Made by a program: the position numbers and the translations under genes. Source: Ensifer sp. LC11 (GTDB taxonomy: Bacteria > Pseudomonadota > Alphaproteobacteria > Rhizobiales > Rhizobiaceae). From it: 64,000 nucleotides of DNA. The stretch is taken from the NCBI RefSeq assembly GCF_001695835.1, contig NZ_MBSO01000003.1:62001-126000 (forward strand), in the 5' to 3' direction. Every line of letters starts with the position of its first letter. Within the stretch, counting starts at the first letter, position 1. The notes beneath the pieces are model-generated. The model was not told the DNA's origin. It did no database searches and saw only the letters and a program-made list of their open reading frames with translations. This document shows, piece after piece, positions 16,790 to 25,437 of the stretch.

Positions 16790-18119
16790 GGCCCGCGCGC
16801 TCATCCCGAATTGTGAAACCAGCCACCTCCAGTTCGCCCATGGGTGCCGCAACGTTCAGGCTGTAGCGGTGTTTGTCCCATGTTATCGGTTTTACGACCG
16901 TCCACTGATAGCGTGTCACGAGGGCCGTGCAGAATGCGTGTGCGAGCAGCAACGCGACGTCCTTTCCCGGACAGGTCCGGTCTGCGGTGTCGGCCGGTCT
17001 TTCCTGGATCCCTCTCGGCCAAATGAGCTTTGCTCGCGCTTCGTCGTCTTGGAAACGCTCAGGCTGGAAGGAAGCCGGATCCGGAAACGCTTCCGGGTCG
17101 TCGTGCGCAAAAGGAATGACGCCCATGAGGCGTTCGCCTTTGGCGATGTCGAACGAACCGCTCGCGGATTCTAGAACCACATCCTCAATCGCGCGCCCAA
17201 ATATGAAAAAGACCGGCGGGTGCTGACGCAGAACCTCCATGACGAACTCGTCGACGGCACGCACCCTCGGCGAAAAGAGGGCCCCTGGGGCAGCGTCGCG
17301 AAGCTGAAGGTCAAGGTCAGACCGGATGTCGGCTCTGGAACTCAGTTCGCCCACTATCGACTTGAACAGGTTCTGGAGCCCCAGATACGAGTTCATTCCC
17401 GTCAGGAACGCGATCTGCTTTGCCACGTATGCGCGGTCGGATATACCAAACGTACGCGCGATCTCCATGATTGCTTCGAAACTGCTCGCTTCTTCGATCG
17501 CGCGCACAAACTCCCCATAATACCGGAGCGACCGCGAGTAGCGTGTCCATGGAAAAAAGCGCGCGACGCGCCAAAGATGATTGGTGAAAATGTTGTTGTA
17601 GATCAATCTTACCTTCGCGGTATCGAACTTAAGCTCGAGGATCCACCTGAGCACGAAGTCCATTGTGAAGGTTTCGATTTCATCACGCCAAGCGAAGCGG
17701 CCGCGGCTTGCCCAGCGTACCTCATATTCGCGCAGGACCTCCTCGAAGACAGCAGGCAGGCTTGTGGCCCGATGTCTCAGGAGAGAAAAGTAGAATGCCT
17801 TCGGGTTGTCATGCAGGACGCCGGTCTCGAAGACGCTGGGGGCGACATCACCCACGAGCGGTTTGGGAGGGACGGCCGAGCCAAATCCATAGTCCTGTAT
17901 GAAAGGTATGGTGTCGAAGAGCGCTGAGATGGCCTTGTGGTCCGTTGCGACGACAGTTTTCGTAAACAACGGCGTGGTGAACACGGTGCTTCCATAACGC
18001 TGCAGGCGGCGTTCAAAAAACTTCTGCCATCCGCTCAGGTACATAAAATCGACCATGTCAAACAATTTGCCCAAACCCGGAAGTCCACGTCTTCCGGGAG
18101 GCCTGCGATCCCTAGCCAT
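16779..18119 (-). CDS. Cytochrome P450 of the CYP74-like clan
   Basis: 446-aa soluble haem-thiolate protein. K-helix ExxR is E295/R298 (EVLRQHPP); the haem Cys is C383 in a long non-canonical loop WPRGIQERPADTADRTCPGK instead of the normal FxxGxRxCxG. That insertion, the CPGKD end, an asparagine in place of the O2-activating AGxxT motif in the I helix (GMNSYLGLQNLF, N243), the LPGLGKLFDMVDFMY...KFFERRLQRYGSTVF opening and the GRA..ED..LES..F.I.KGE segment are all features of plant CYP74 allene oxide synthases/hydroperoxide lyases, which rearrange fatty-acid hydroperoxides without O2 or NADPH. Activity is inferred. ATG 18119 overlaps the upstream gene's stop by eight bases. Confidence 0.85.
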   Translation of the reverse strand: MARDRRPPGRRGLPGLGKLFDMVDFMYLSGWQKFFERRLQRYGSTVFTTPLFTKTVVATDHKAISALFDTIPFIQDYGFGSAVPPKPLVGDVAPSVFETGVLHDNPKAFYFSLLRHRATSLPAVFEEVLREYEVRWASRGRFAWRDEIETFTMDFVLRWILELKFDTAKVRLIYNNIFTNHLWRVARFFPWTRYSRSLRYYGEFVRAIEEASSFEAIMEIARTFGISDRAYVAKQIAFLTGMNSYLGLQNLFKSIVGELSSRADIRSDLDLQLRDAAPGALFSPRVRAVDEFVMEVLRQHPPVFFIFGRAIEDVVLESASGSFDIAKGERLMGVIPFAHDDPEAFPDPASFQPERFQDDEARAKLIWPRGIQERPADTADRTCPGKDVALLLAHAFCTALVTRYQWTVVKPITWDKHRYSLNVAAPMGELEVAGFTIRDERAGRPV

Positions 18120-18474
18120 TGCCGGCCTCCGTGATCCTGGGGAAGGAAACCATACCGCGCCGATCGGTGACGTGTCGGTGGGCAAGGGTCTGCAGATTGC
18201 TCGTTTCTCGGAGCGTTGCGAGCGCGGGAGCTGAAAAGCGCTCCTCGGAAAACGTGTTGCCCGGAAGCAGGCGAGGCATCAGCGCCTCCGAAAACGCGTC
18301 GACGCCGGCTGCCGGTCCCCATCGAGAAAATGGGTAGGATTGCGGTCTCCCGCTTTTGAAGATCCCGTTGCTCAAGAAGCGGTTCAGCAACCGCTGGAGA
18401 AGCGGAAAGCCGCTTACGAACTGCCTGAACTTTGGAAACTTGTTCAATCGGTAAGAAATCAGCCCGGCGTGCAT
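18112..18474 (-). CDS. Small unknown protein coupled to the CYP74-like P450
   Basis: 120 aa, no membrane segment. A strong ribosome site (GAGGGGGG) precedes ATG 18474 and the stop lies eight bases inside the P450 gene, so the two are made together. The segment LLNRFLSNGIFKSGRPQSYP followed by FSRWGP and later PRLLPGN resembles the N-terminal arm of animal-type haem peroxidases/fatty-acid dioxygenases (RPxPxSxW... LP), but the catalytic domain is absent. It may be a truncated dioxygenase remnant or an independent small partner; I cannot decide. Confidence 0.55.
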   Translation of the reverse strand: MHAGLISYRLNKFPKFRQFVSGFPLLQRLLNRFLSNGIFKSGRPQSYPFSRWGPAAGVDAFSEALMPRLLPGNTFSEERFSAPALATLRETSNLQTLAHRHVTDRRGMVSFPRITEAGNG

Positions 18475-18508
18475 TTTTATGCCCCCCTCAGACCACCTCT
18501 CAGGTTGC

Positions 18509-18537
18509 ATGACAATTAAACTATATCACGCTAAATT
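18509..18537 (+). promoter_or_regulatory. Putative sigma70-like promoter of the cyclase gene
   Basis: ATGACA at 18509-18514 and TAAATT at 18532-18537 with 17-bp spacing, 38 bp before the cyclase start codon, in the AT-rich 100-bp divergent region shared with the P450 operon. Confidence 0.35.
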
Positions 18538-18574
18538 AGACAATTCTGCATTGCGGTGCGGCGGGGAGGCTCCG

Positions 18575-21500
18575 ATGAACGTCGCGGACTGGCTTCGCGC
18601 GATTGGCATGGTCAACTACGTCGATGCATTTGAGGCAAACCAAATCGATGTCTCACAGCTTGCAGAGTTGACGGACGCCGACCTTAAGGAGATCGGCATT
18701 TCAGCCTTGGGGGATCGGCGCGCGATCCTCAAGGCGGCGGCTTCCGGCGGCTCGATGGCTGGAAGCGCGGATATTCAATCGGATTTCGAATCCTATGCCG
18801 CCGCTGAACGTCGACATCTTACCATCCTGTTTCTCGATATCGTCGACTCCACGGCTCTCGCCACCGTCACCGATCCCGAGACGCTCAGTCTCACGATCGC
18901 GCAGTTTCATCGCGTCGCCGCGTCCAAAATCCGATGGTTGGAAGGCTATGTCGCACAGTCTTTCGGCGATGGGCTGATGGCTTATTTTGGCTGGCCTCAA
19001 GCGCATGAAGATGATGCGCAGAGGGCTGTGGTCGCTGCAGAAGCGGTCCACGAAGCGCTGCGCGAGTTGCGGGACCCTATCGGCAAGAATCTGCGAGCGC
19101 GGGCAGGTATCGCCACGGGGTGGGTCGTGCTGGGGAATATAACTGGTGTCTCAAAAAGTGAGGTGGTTGGCGAAACACCGAATCTCGCCGCGCGCCTCCA
19201 AAGCGTAGCGTCTCCGGGGCATACCGTTGTGTCTTCTTCGGCTGCGGAACTGCTCGGCGACGATTTCGTCCTTGTTGATCTGGGGCCGCAGACGCTCAAG
19301 GGCTTCGCTTCGCCGCCTCGCGCCTACCAAGTCGCCGAAGTTCAGCAGAAGGCGCGCTTTCAGCCCCGTTCTGCCCGACATGTAAGCCCTTTTGTGGGAC
19401 GCGACGAGGAGTCAGCGCTTCTCTGGTCGGTGTGGCAGATGGCGCGAAGTGGCCAGGGACAGGTCATTGTTCTCGACGGCGAAGCCGGGATCGGAAAAAC
19501 CAGGACCATCAGGGCGCTAACCGACCGGATTCACGCGGAGCCTCACATTGGGTTGCGCTATCACTGCTCGCCGTACCATCAGAATAGCGCACTGAGGCCA
19601 ATGATCGCGCAGTTGCAGGAAGCTGCCGGGTTCACCGTGTCGGATGACGACGAGAAAAAGACGCTAAAGCTTCGTTCACTCTTGAAAGTGACGGATTCCA
19701 GTAGCGAGGCAGTCGCATTGATTGCGGAACTGCTGGCGCTTCCAATGCCCGGTGACGCGGCGCTGATGCCAATTACGCCTACCGAGAAACGAGACAGGCT
19801 GTTTTCAGCCCTGGCGGAACAGTTCACGCGACTGGCGAGACGAATCCCGGTTTTAGCCATCGTCGAGGACGCACACTGGATTGACCCGACGACCGCAGAG
19901 TATCTCGACCTGATCGTCAACTCGATCGCTCGCGAATCTGCGTTGCTCATCGTCACCGGCCGGCCCGACTATGTATTTCCGGAAGCGTGGCGGCAGTTGC
20001 CGCATGTGCATCATTGCACCATTCGGGGGCTGGACGAACGCGATGCGAGAGAGCTGGCCGATCGGGTCGCCGGCGGAACCTTACCGCCAATGGTCTCAGA
20101 CGAGATCGTCCTGCGAACAGACGGAGTGCCGCTCTTTGTCGAGGAGCTTGCCAAGACATTGGTGGAGAGCGGTTGCGTTCGGCTTGTCGGAACCAGGTAC
20201 GAGTCTGTCGGTGCTCTCCCCGAGCGAGAAATCCCAACCAGCCTTCAAGATAGTCTCACCGCTCGATTGGACAGGTTGCCCGAAGCAAAGTCGGTGGCGC
20301 AAATCGCCGCAGCGCTCGGACGGGAATTCAGTTCGGATCAGTTGTCTCTGGTGTCGATGCTGCCTCCACGCCTAGTGCGCCGGGCGCTCTACCAGCTTGA
20401 GACCGCCGGGTTGGTTTTTGAACGTGGCACGGCCGAGGTTCAACGATACGTTTTCAAGCACTCCCTTATTCAGAAGGCCGCTTATGAAAGCATGCTGCTG
20501 GCGGCAAGGCGGCAACTGCACGGCAGAATAGCCGAGGTCGTGATTTCGAAATTTCCGGAGCAGGTCGCTACCGAACCCGAAGTCGTTGCGGCGCACCTTG
20601 CGATGTCGGACGAGCCACAGAAATCGGCGCAGTATTGGCTGGCGGCGGGCCGAAACTCGCTACGAAGATCCGCTTACCCCGAGGCGGTCAGTCAGCTGCG
20701 CGAGGGCAAGAAGTGGATCTCCTCGAACGAGAATGACCCTGAAACGCTGCGGCTCGAATTTGAGCTTTGTCTGTGCCTCGGCCAAACGTCCTACGTGGCA
20801 AGTGGCCCTGCGGCGGCCGACACGATCAGCGCCTATTCCCGCGCGCTGGAATTGATCGACACCGTCGGCGCAAGCCAGCAACGGTTTGACCTGACCTATG
20901 GTATTTTCTCCGGCTACCACTTCGCCTCCAAATTCGGCCTTGCGCGGGAGCCGGCGGAAAAGATGATGGAGATGGCGGTCAAAGCCGACGACGCTGGCCA
21001 CATGTGCCAAGCCCACAGGATGCTCGGATATCTCAGCTTCTTTGATGGCGATCTGGCGGATGCGTTGAGACACTTCGAAGCATTGGACAGCATGTACGAC
21101 CCGGACAAGCATGCGCAAATGGCCACACGATACGGAGCTGATTGCCTGGTGGCGTCGCGCGCGTTTCGCTCTGTTGCCGTTGGGGCGCAAGGGAAGGTCA
21201 AATTCGCGTCCAGTCTTACCGAGAAAAACCTCGCCTACGGCCGGCATCTCAATCATCCGCCCACACTCGGTTGGGCCTACGCTGCCGCATGCTTCTTGAA
21301 CTACTTCTTGGGTGATGCCGAACGTGCCCTCGATCTCGCGAGCGAAGGCCGGGAATACTGCACTGCGCACGCTGTCCCTGTCTGGGGACTTCACTGCAGA
21401 ATATTTGAAACCTGGGCTACGGCCGTTTTAAGGGGCGCAGCCCTCGTCAGTGTCGAGGACCTGCGCGAAACCGTTGCAAACGCGCGATCGCGTACATCTC

Positions 21501-21916
21501 TTGGTCTTCCTCTGTTTCGATCGGTTCTGGCGGAAGTGTGTGCACTCAATGGAGAACCCGAGGCGGCACTAGAAGAAAGTGGCGAAGCTCTGAGCGATCT
21601 TACGGCCACCGCCCAACATTTTTTCGCGCCCTCGGTTCATCTCGTTCGCGCGACATGCTTGCGCCAGCTTGGCAAGCGTTACCAGCAGGAATGCGAAGCG
21701 CATTTCAGCCTCTCGGCCGAAACTGCCAGCAAGATGGGTGCGCACCTCCTCGAACTTCGGGCGTATGCGGCCTCGGCGGCAGTTGGGTGTGCCGCTTCGG
21801 CCGCAGCCGCAAAGATGCGAGAGCTGGGCCGCGAAATGCCTGACAGGAGCGAGCTCGATCGTCTAAAGGCCGCGTGGAGCCTCCTCTTGGAAGCGCAGGC
21901 GGAACAGCGGACCTGA
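18575..21916 (+). CDS. SAM-domain / class III cyclase / AAA ATPase / TPR-like protein
   Basis: 1113-aa multidomain signalling protein. Residues 1-58: SAM domain (VADWLRAIGMVNYVDAF; LTDADLKEIGISALGDRRAIL). Residues ~78-255: class III adenylate/guanylate cyclase, metal-binding Asp88 in FLDIVDST, GDG at 131-133, and transition-state N203/R207 in TPNLAARLQ. Residues ~270-620: AAA/STAND-type ATPase with Walker A GEAGIGKT (302-309) and VEDAHWIDP. The remainder is helical, TPR-like. It probably makes cAMP in response to an unknown signal. ATG 18575 has GGGGAGG just upstream. Divergent from the P450 pair, so co-control is possible. Confidence 0.88.
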   Translation: MNVADWLRAIGMVNYVDAFEANQIDVSQLAELTDADLKEIGISALGDRRAILKAAASGGSMAGSADIQSDFESYAAAERRHLTILFLDIVDSTALATVTDPETLSLTIAQFHRVAASKIRWLEGYVAQSFGDGLMAYFGWPQAHEDDAQRAVVAAEAVHEALRELRDPIGKNLRARAGIATGWVVLGNITGVSKSEVVGETPNLAARLQSVASPGHTVVSSSAAELLGDDFVLVDLGPQTLKGFASPPRAYQVAEVQQKARFQPRSARHVSPFVGRDEESALLWSVWQMARSGQGQVIVLDGEAGIGKTRTIRALTDRIHAEPHIGLRYHCSPYHQNSALRPMIAQLQEAAGFTVSDDDEKKTLKLRSLLKVTDSSSEAVALIAELLALPMPGDAALMPITPTEKRDRLFSALAEQFTRLARRIPVLAIVEDAHWIDPTTAEYLDLIVNSIARESALLIVTGRPDYVFPEAWRQLPHVHHCTIRGLDERDARELADRVAGGTLPPMVSDEIVLRTDGVPLFVEELAKTLVESGCVRLVGTRYESVGALPEREIPTSLQDSLTARLDRLPEAKSVAQIAAALGREFSSDQLSLVSMLPPRLVRRALYQLETAGLVFERGTAEVQRYVFKHSLIQKAAYESMLLAARRQLHGRIAEVVISKFPEQVATEPEVVAAHLAMSDEPQKSAQYWLAAGRNSLRRSAYPEAVSQLREGKKWISSNENDPETLRLEFELCLCLGQTSYVASGPAAADTISAYSRALELIDTVGASQQRFDLTYGIFSGYHFASKFGLAREPAEKMMEMAVKADDAGHMCQAHRMLGYLSFFDGDLADALRHFEALDSMYDPDKHAQMATRYGADCLVASRAFRSVAVGAQGKVKFASSLTEKNLAYGRHLNHPPTLGWAYAAACFLNYFLGDAERALDLASEGREYCTAHAVPVWGLHCRIFETWATAVLRGAALVSVEDLRETVANARSRTSLGLPLFRSVLAEVCALNGEPEAALEESGEALSDLTATAQHFFAPSVHLVRATCLRQLGKRYQQECEAHFSLSAETASKMGAHLLELRAYAASAAVGCAASAAAAKMRELGREMPDRSELDRLKAAWSLLLEAQAEQRT

Positions 21917-22136
21917 TCGTTCTTCAAGACCTGGGGATTGGCGCCTTCCCCTCCAGATCCCGGGCCTGTTGACGTTGTTTCACGCCCGCCTGGCGTGTCA
22001 TGTCCTTGTCATAGATGTATGACGTTTACTCATAATATTGCGCCATTTTTTTCATTCGGTCATAGTTTCCCTAACAAGAGCCGACGGGCGGGAGAATCGC
22101 GGTAACGCGTGCGGCCAGCCTCAGTACGGGGAACCC

Positions 22137-23081
22137 ATGATCAAGTTCATTCTCAATCGCCTCGTGATGGCGATACCGACGATCGTTATTGTCTCGGTGG
22201 CCGTCTTCACGCTCATCCGCCTCATTCCCGGCGATCCGGCAGCGCTGATGCTCGGCGACATGGCCGAACCGCAGCAGGTCGCCGAAATGCGTAACGTGCT
22301 CGGTCTCGATCGCAGCATTCCGGAACAATTCGTCGTCTGGGCCGGCAATATCCTCTCCGGTGATTTCGGCCAGTCGATTGTCACCGGCGAACCGGTACTG
22401 CACCTGGTCCTCAGCCGCTTCATGGTCAGCGCCGAAATCGTCGTGATCGCCGTGTTTCTCGCGAGCCTCATTGCGGTGCCGGCCGGCGTGATCGCTGCCT
22501 GGCGGCAGAACAGCCTGACCGACCTCGCGCTCGTCGGCACGGCGACCGTGCTTCTGTCGATCCCGACCTTCTGGCTTGGCCTTCTGCTGCTGCTGGCCTT
22601 CGGCCTCAAGCTCGGCTGGCTGCCGGTGCTCGGCTACGTGCCGATTACGGAGAACTGGAAGGCCGGCCTTCTCTATCTGGTGCTGCCGGTCATGACCCTC
22701 GTCATCCACGAGATGGGCGTGATCATCCGCATGGCGCGTGCCTCCACGCTCGAAGTGCTCAGGCTCGATTACATCACCCATGCCCGTGCCAAGGGGCTTT
22801 CGGAAAGTGCGGTTCTCTGGCGTCATGCCTTCAAGAATGCCTTCGGCCCAACATGGACGATGATCGGCCTGATCCTCGGCAACCTGCTCGGCGGCATCGC
22901 AGTCATCGAGACAGTGTTCACCATCCCAGGTCTTGGCCGACTGCTGGTCGACGCGATCTTCCAGCGCGACTACCCGGTCATCCAGGGCTGCCTGCTGCTC
23001 GTCGCCTTCTCCTATGTCGTCGTCAACCTCGTGGTCGACCTTCTCTATCCTCTCTTCGATCCGCGGGTGGTGGCAGAATGA
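22137..23081 (+). CDS. Dipeptide/oligopeptide-type ABC transporter permease (DppB-like)
   Basis: 314-aa inner-membrane permease. N-terminal MIKFILNRLVMAIPTIVIVS and IRLIPGDPAALMLGD are classic DppB/OppB features; the EAA-type cytoplasmic loop is DYITHARAKGLSESAVLWRHAFKNA. ATG 22137 fits the family N-terminus and has a purine-rich ribosome site. No solute-binding protein or ATPase accompanies it, and the following permease is broken, so this is probably the surviving first gene of a disrupted operon. Likely non-functional as a transporter unless partners are encoded elsewhere. Confidence 0.85.
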   Translation: MIKFILNRLVMAIPTIVIVSVAVFTLIRLIPGDPAALMLGDMAEPQQVAEMRNVLGLDRSIPEQFVVWAGNILSGDFGQSIVTGEPVLHLVLSRFMVSAEIVVIAVFLASLIAVPAGVIAAWRQNSLTDLALVGTATVLLSIPTFWLGLLLLLAFGLKLGWLPVLGYVPITENWKAGLLYLVLPVMTLVIHEMGVIIRMARASTLEVLRLDYITHARAKGLSESAVLWRHAFKNAFGPTWTMIGLILGNLLGGIAVIETVFTIPGLGRLLVDAIFQRDYPVIQGCLLLVAFSYVVVNLVVDLLYPLFDPRVVAE

Positions 23082-23418
23082 GAAAGCTCACATTCAACGG
23101 CGCCATCGGCGGCGGTCTGATCGCACTGCTGGTCCTCATCGCCATCATCGGCCTCATCTGGACGCCCTATGATCCGATGGCGCTCGGCTTCACCTCACGT
23201 CTCGCGGCACCGGGCGCTGCGCATTGGCTCGGCACCGACGAGTTTGGCCGCGATGTCGCCAGCCGGCTGATGGTCGGGGCCCGGGCGAGTGTCTGGATCG
23301 GCTTCCTGACCGTCGCCTTCGCGGTCGTCTGCGGCACCTTCATCGGCGTTGTCAGCGGTTATGCCCGCGGCTGGATCGACGGCGTGATCATGGCGATCAA
23401 CAACGCGCTGCTCGCCTC
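23078..23418 (+). pseudogene. DppC-like ABC permease, 3' part lost
   Basis: Starts with an ATGA overlap to the preceding permease. About 113 codons are good DppC: MRKLTFNGAIGGGLIALLVL, HWLGTDEFGRDVASRLMVGARAS and the second hydrophobic segment ending MAINNALLAS. The similarity then stops abruptly and the frame runs into unrelated arginine-rich codons ending at 23500. The missing half includes the EAA loop required for ATPase contact. See the 23416-23922 fragment. Confidence 0.85.
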
Positions 23419-23922
23419 CATCAGAACATGGTGGCGCTCGGCCCGGTGCCTTTCGACGAAGCGGATATTGCGTTTGCCAAGGAGATCCAGAAGACGCTGA
23501 CGCCGGAGACGATCTCCAGCAGCATACGGCTCTACCAGATCAAGGGCGATGTTTTTGCCAACAGTCGCGTGGACGGTGCGACCGGCCTTCACCTCGGCCT
23601 TCGCGACTTCGAAGGACAGTCGCATTTTCGCGCCGGCTCGACCGATGTCGGCGACGTCAGCTGGATCACCCCAACGGCGCAATGCTGGGCGCCGGCCTGG
23701 GCGATCGGCACCGCGCCGCACACCTGGCAGGTGGTCGCGCAAGGCAAGAGCCCGGCGGCCCACAAGGCCTTCGCCCATGCGGCGAAATCGCTTGCGGCTA
23801 CGGGGCTTGACCTGATCCTAAACCCGGATTTGCTGGCACGGGCGAAGGCCGAATGGCGCGAAAAGACTGACGGTAAGCCCTATCAGTGCCCGATCCCGGA
23901 TCATATCCGCCCCAAGGTCTGA
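23416..23922 (+). pseudogene. 3' fragment of an AbgB-like M20 amidohydrolase gene
   Basis: In a different frame from the DppC fragment, codons from about 23416 read NMVALGPVPFDEADIAFAKE, later FRAGSTDVGDVSWITPTAQ, ATAWA-like PAWAIGTAPHTW and a C-terminal KPYQCPIPDHIRPKV. These are the C-terminal features of p-aminobenzoyl-glutamate hydrolase subunit B-like M20 peptidases. Only ~168 codons remain of the expected ~450-480. No ribosome site or start exists at the junction. Confidence 0.82.
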
Positions 23923-23945
23923 TAGTTTTCAAATCCCTGCTGCCG

Positions 23946-23976
23946 AACGCCCGCGCCAGTGTCGCGGGCGTTTCGT
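23946..23976 (+). terminator. Intrinsic terminator after the amidohydrolase fragment
   Basis: AACGCCCGCG (23946-23955) pairs perfectly with CGCGGGCGTT (23963-23972), 7-nt loop, followed by a short T-rich run (TTTCGTTT). It begins 24 bp after the stop codon and probably belonged to the intact amidohydrolase gene. Confidence 0.8.
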
Positions 23977-24172
23977 TTGCGACATTGTGAACGCCGCGCG
24001 TGCCCGGTGCACACGTCCGATCGTCCGTCCGACTCTTGACGCGAATCAGAAGCTTCGGCATCTCTGTTACGGAGTTTTTCGAATAAGTGCTGATTGGCCG
24101 TATTTGGATTGAATCTCTGTTAGTGCGTCGCCGCTCTGTTGGGCTGTTGATGCATGCAAGGAGTATGGCGGA

Positions 24173-25432
24173 ATGACAATGACGGCAACGCAGGCAAGAC
24201 AGGACGCGGACCTCCCTCAGGGCCGTCGTCCGGCCGACGAAGCGATCGCAGCCGATGCGCGCGCACTTTCGGAACAGTTGAAAGCCATGCGCGAACGGCT
24301 GTTTCCGCCGACAGCGATGAAGACGCTTCGCAGCTTCACGTCAGGCGAAGCGGCCAAGCTCATCGGTGTCTCCGACGGTTATCTGCGCCAGCTGTCGCTT
24401 GCCGGCGAAGGGCCGCAGCCGGACACAGGGCTCGGCGGCCGTCGCTCCTATTCGCTGTCGGATATCAACGCGCTTCGCCGCCACCTCGCCGAGCAGGCGC
24501 TTGCCAAGGGCAATGCCGTCAAGGCCCGCAGCTACCTGAAGTGGCGCGACCGGGAAGCGGGCGAGCATCTGCAGGTAATCTCGGTTACCAACTTCAAGGG
24601 CGGCTCCGGCAAGACCACCTCGTCGGTGCATATCGCGCAATATCTCGCGATGACCGGCCACCGCGTGCTCGCGGTCGATCTCGACCCGCAGGCGTCGCTC
24701 TCAGCGCTCTTCGGCTACCAGCCGGAGCTCGACCTCACTGGCAACGATACGCTCTATGGCGCAATCCGCTACGACGCCGAAGCACGGCCGCTGAAGGACA
24801 TCATCCGTCCGACCTACTTCGACGGTCTCGATCTCGTGCCCGGCAATCTCGAGCTTCAGGAGTTCGAACACACCACGCCGCAGGCACTCAGCGCCCGCCA
24901 CAACGGCGCCGACGCCGGCCCGCTGTTCTTCGCCCGCGTGCAGGCAGCCCTTGCCAGCGTCGCCGACGACTATGACGTCGTCATCATCGACTGCCCGCCG
25001 CAGCTCGGCTACCTGACGCTGTCGGCGCTCTGCGCCTCGACCTCCGTCGTGGTGACCGTGCATCCGCAGATGCTCGACGTCGCTTCGATGAACCAGTTCC
25101 TCTACATGACGTCGGACCTGCTCAGCGTCGTGCGCGAGGCAGGGGGCGAACTCAACTTCGATTTCCTGCGTTACCTCGTCACCCGCTTCGAGCCGAACGA
25201 CGGACCGCAGGCGCAGATCGTCGGCTTCATGCGCTCGCTCTTCGGCGATCGCGTGCTGACCTCGGCGATGGTGAAATCGACGGCGGTCTCCGACGCCGGC
25301 CTGACGAAGCAGACGCTCTATGAAGTCGGGCGCGAGAATTTCACCCGCGCCACCTACGACCGCGCGATCGAATCGCTGAACGCCGTCAACGGCGAGATCG
25401 AGGCACTCATTCACGCGGCATGGGGGCGTTGA
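24173..25432 (+). CDS. repA: RepA-type ParA ATPase for replicon partition
   Basis: 419-aa Walker-type partition ATPase. An N-terminal helix-turn-helix (TSGEAAKLIGVSDGYLRQLS, about residues 57-80) is followed by the deviant Walker A FKGGSGKTTSS near residue 141, AVDLDPQASLSALFGYQ, and VIIDCPPQLGYLTLSAL. This architecture is that of RepA from alphaproteobacterial repABC replicons; chromosomal ParA lacks the N-terminal extension. A good ribosome site (AAGGAGTATGGCGGA) precedes ATG 24173. It is directly followed by repB, but no repC is present. Confidence 0.92.
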   Translation: MTMTATQARQDADLPQGRRPADEAIAADARALSEQLKAMRERLFPPTAMKTLRSFTSGEAAKLIGVSDGYLRQLSLAGEGPQPDTGLGGRRSYSLSDINALRRHLAEQALAKGNAVKARSYLKWRDREAGEHLQVISVTNFKGGSGKTTSSVHIAQYLAMTGHRVLAVDLDPQASLSALFGYQPELDLTGNDTLYGAIRYDAEARPLKDIIRPTYFDGLDLVPGNLELQEFEHTTPQALSARHNGADAGPLFFARVQAALASVADDYDVVIIDCPPQLGYLTLSALCASTSVVVTVHPQMLDVASMNQFLYMTSDLLSVVREAGGELNFDFLRYLVTRFEPNDGPQAQIVGFMRSLFGDRVLTSAMVKSTAVSDAGLTKQTLYEVGRENFTRATYDRAIESLNAVNGEIEALIHAAWGR

Positions 25433-25437
25433 TCGAC

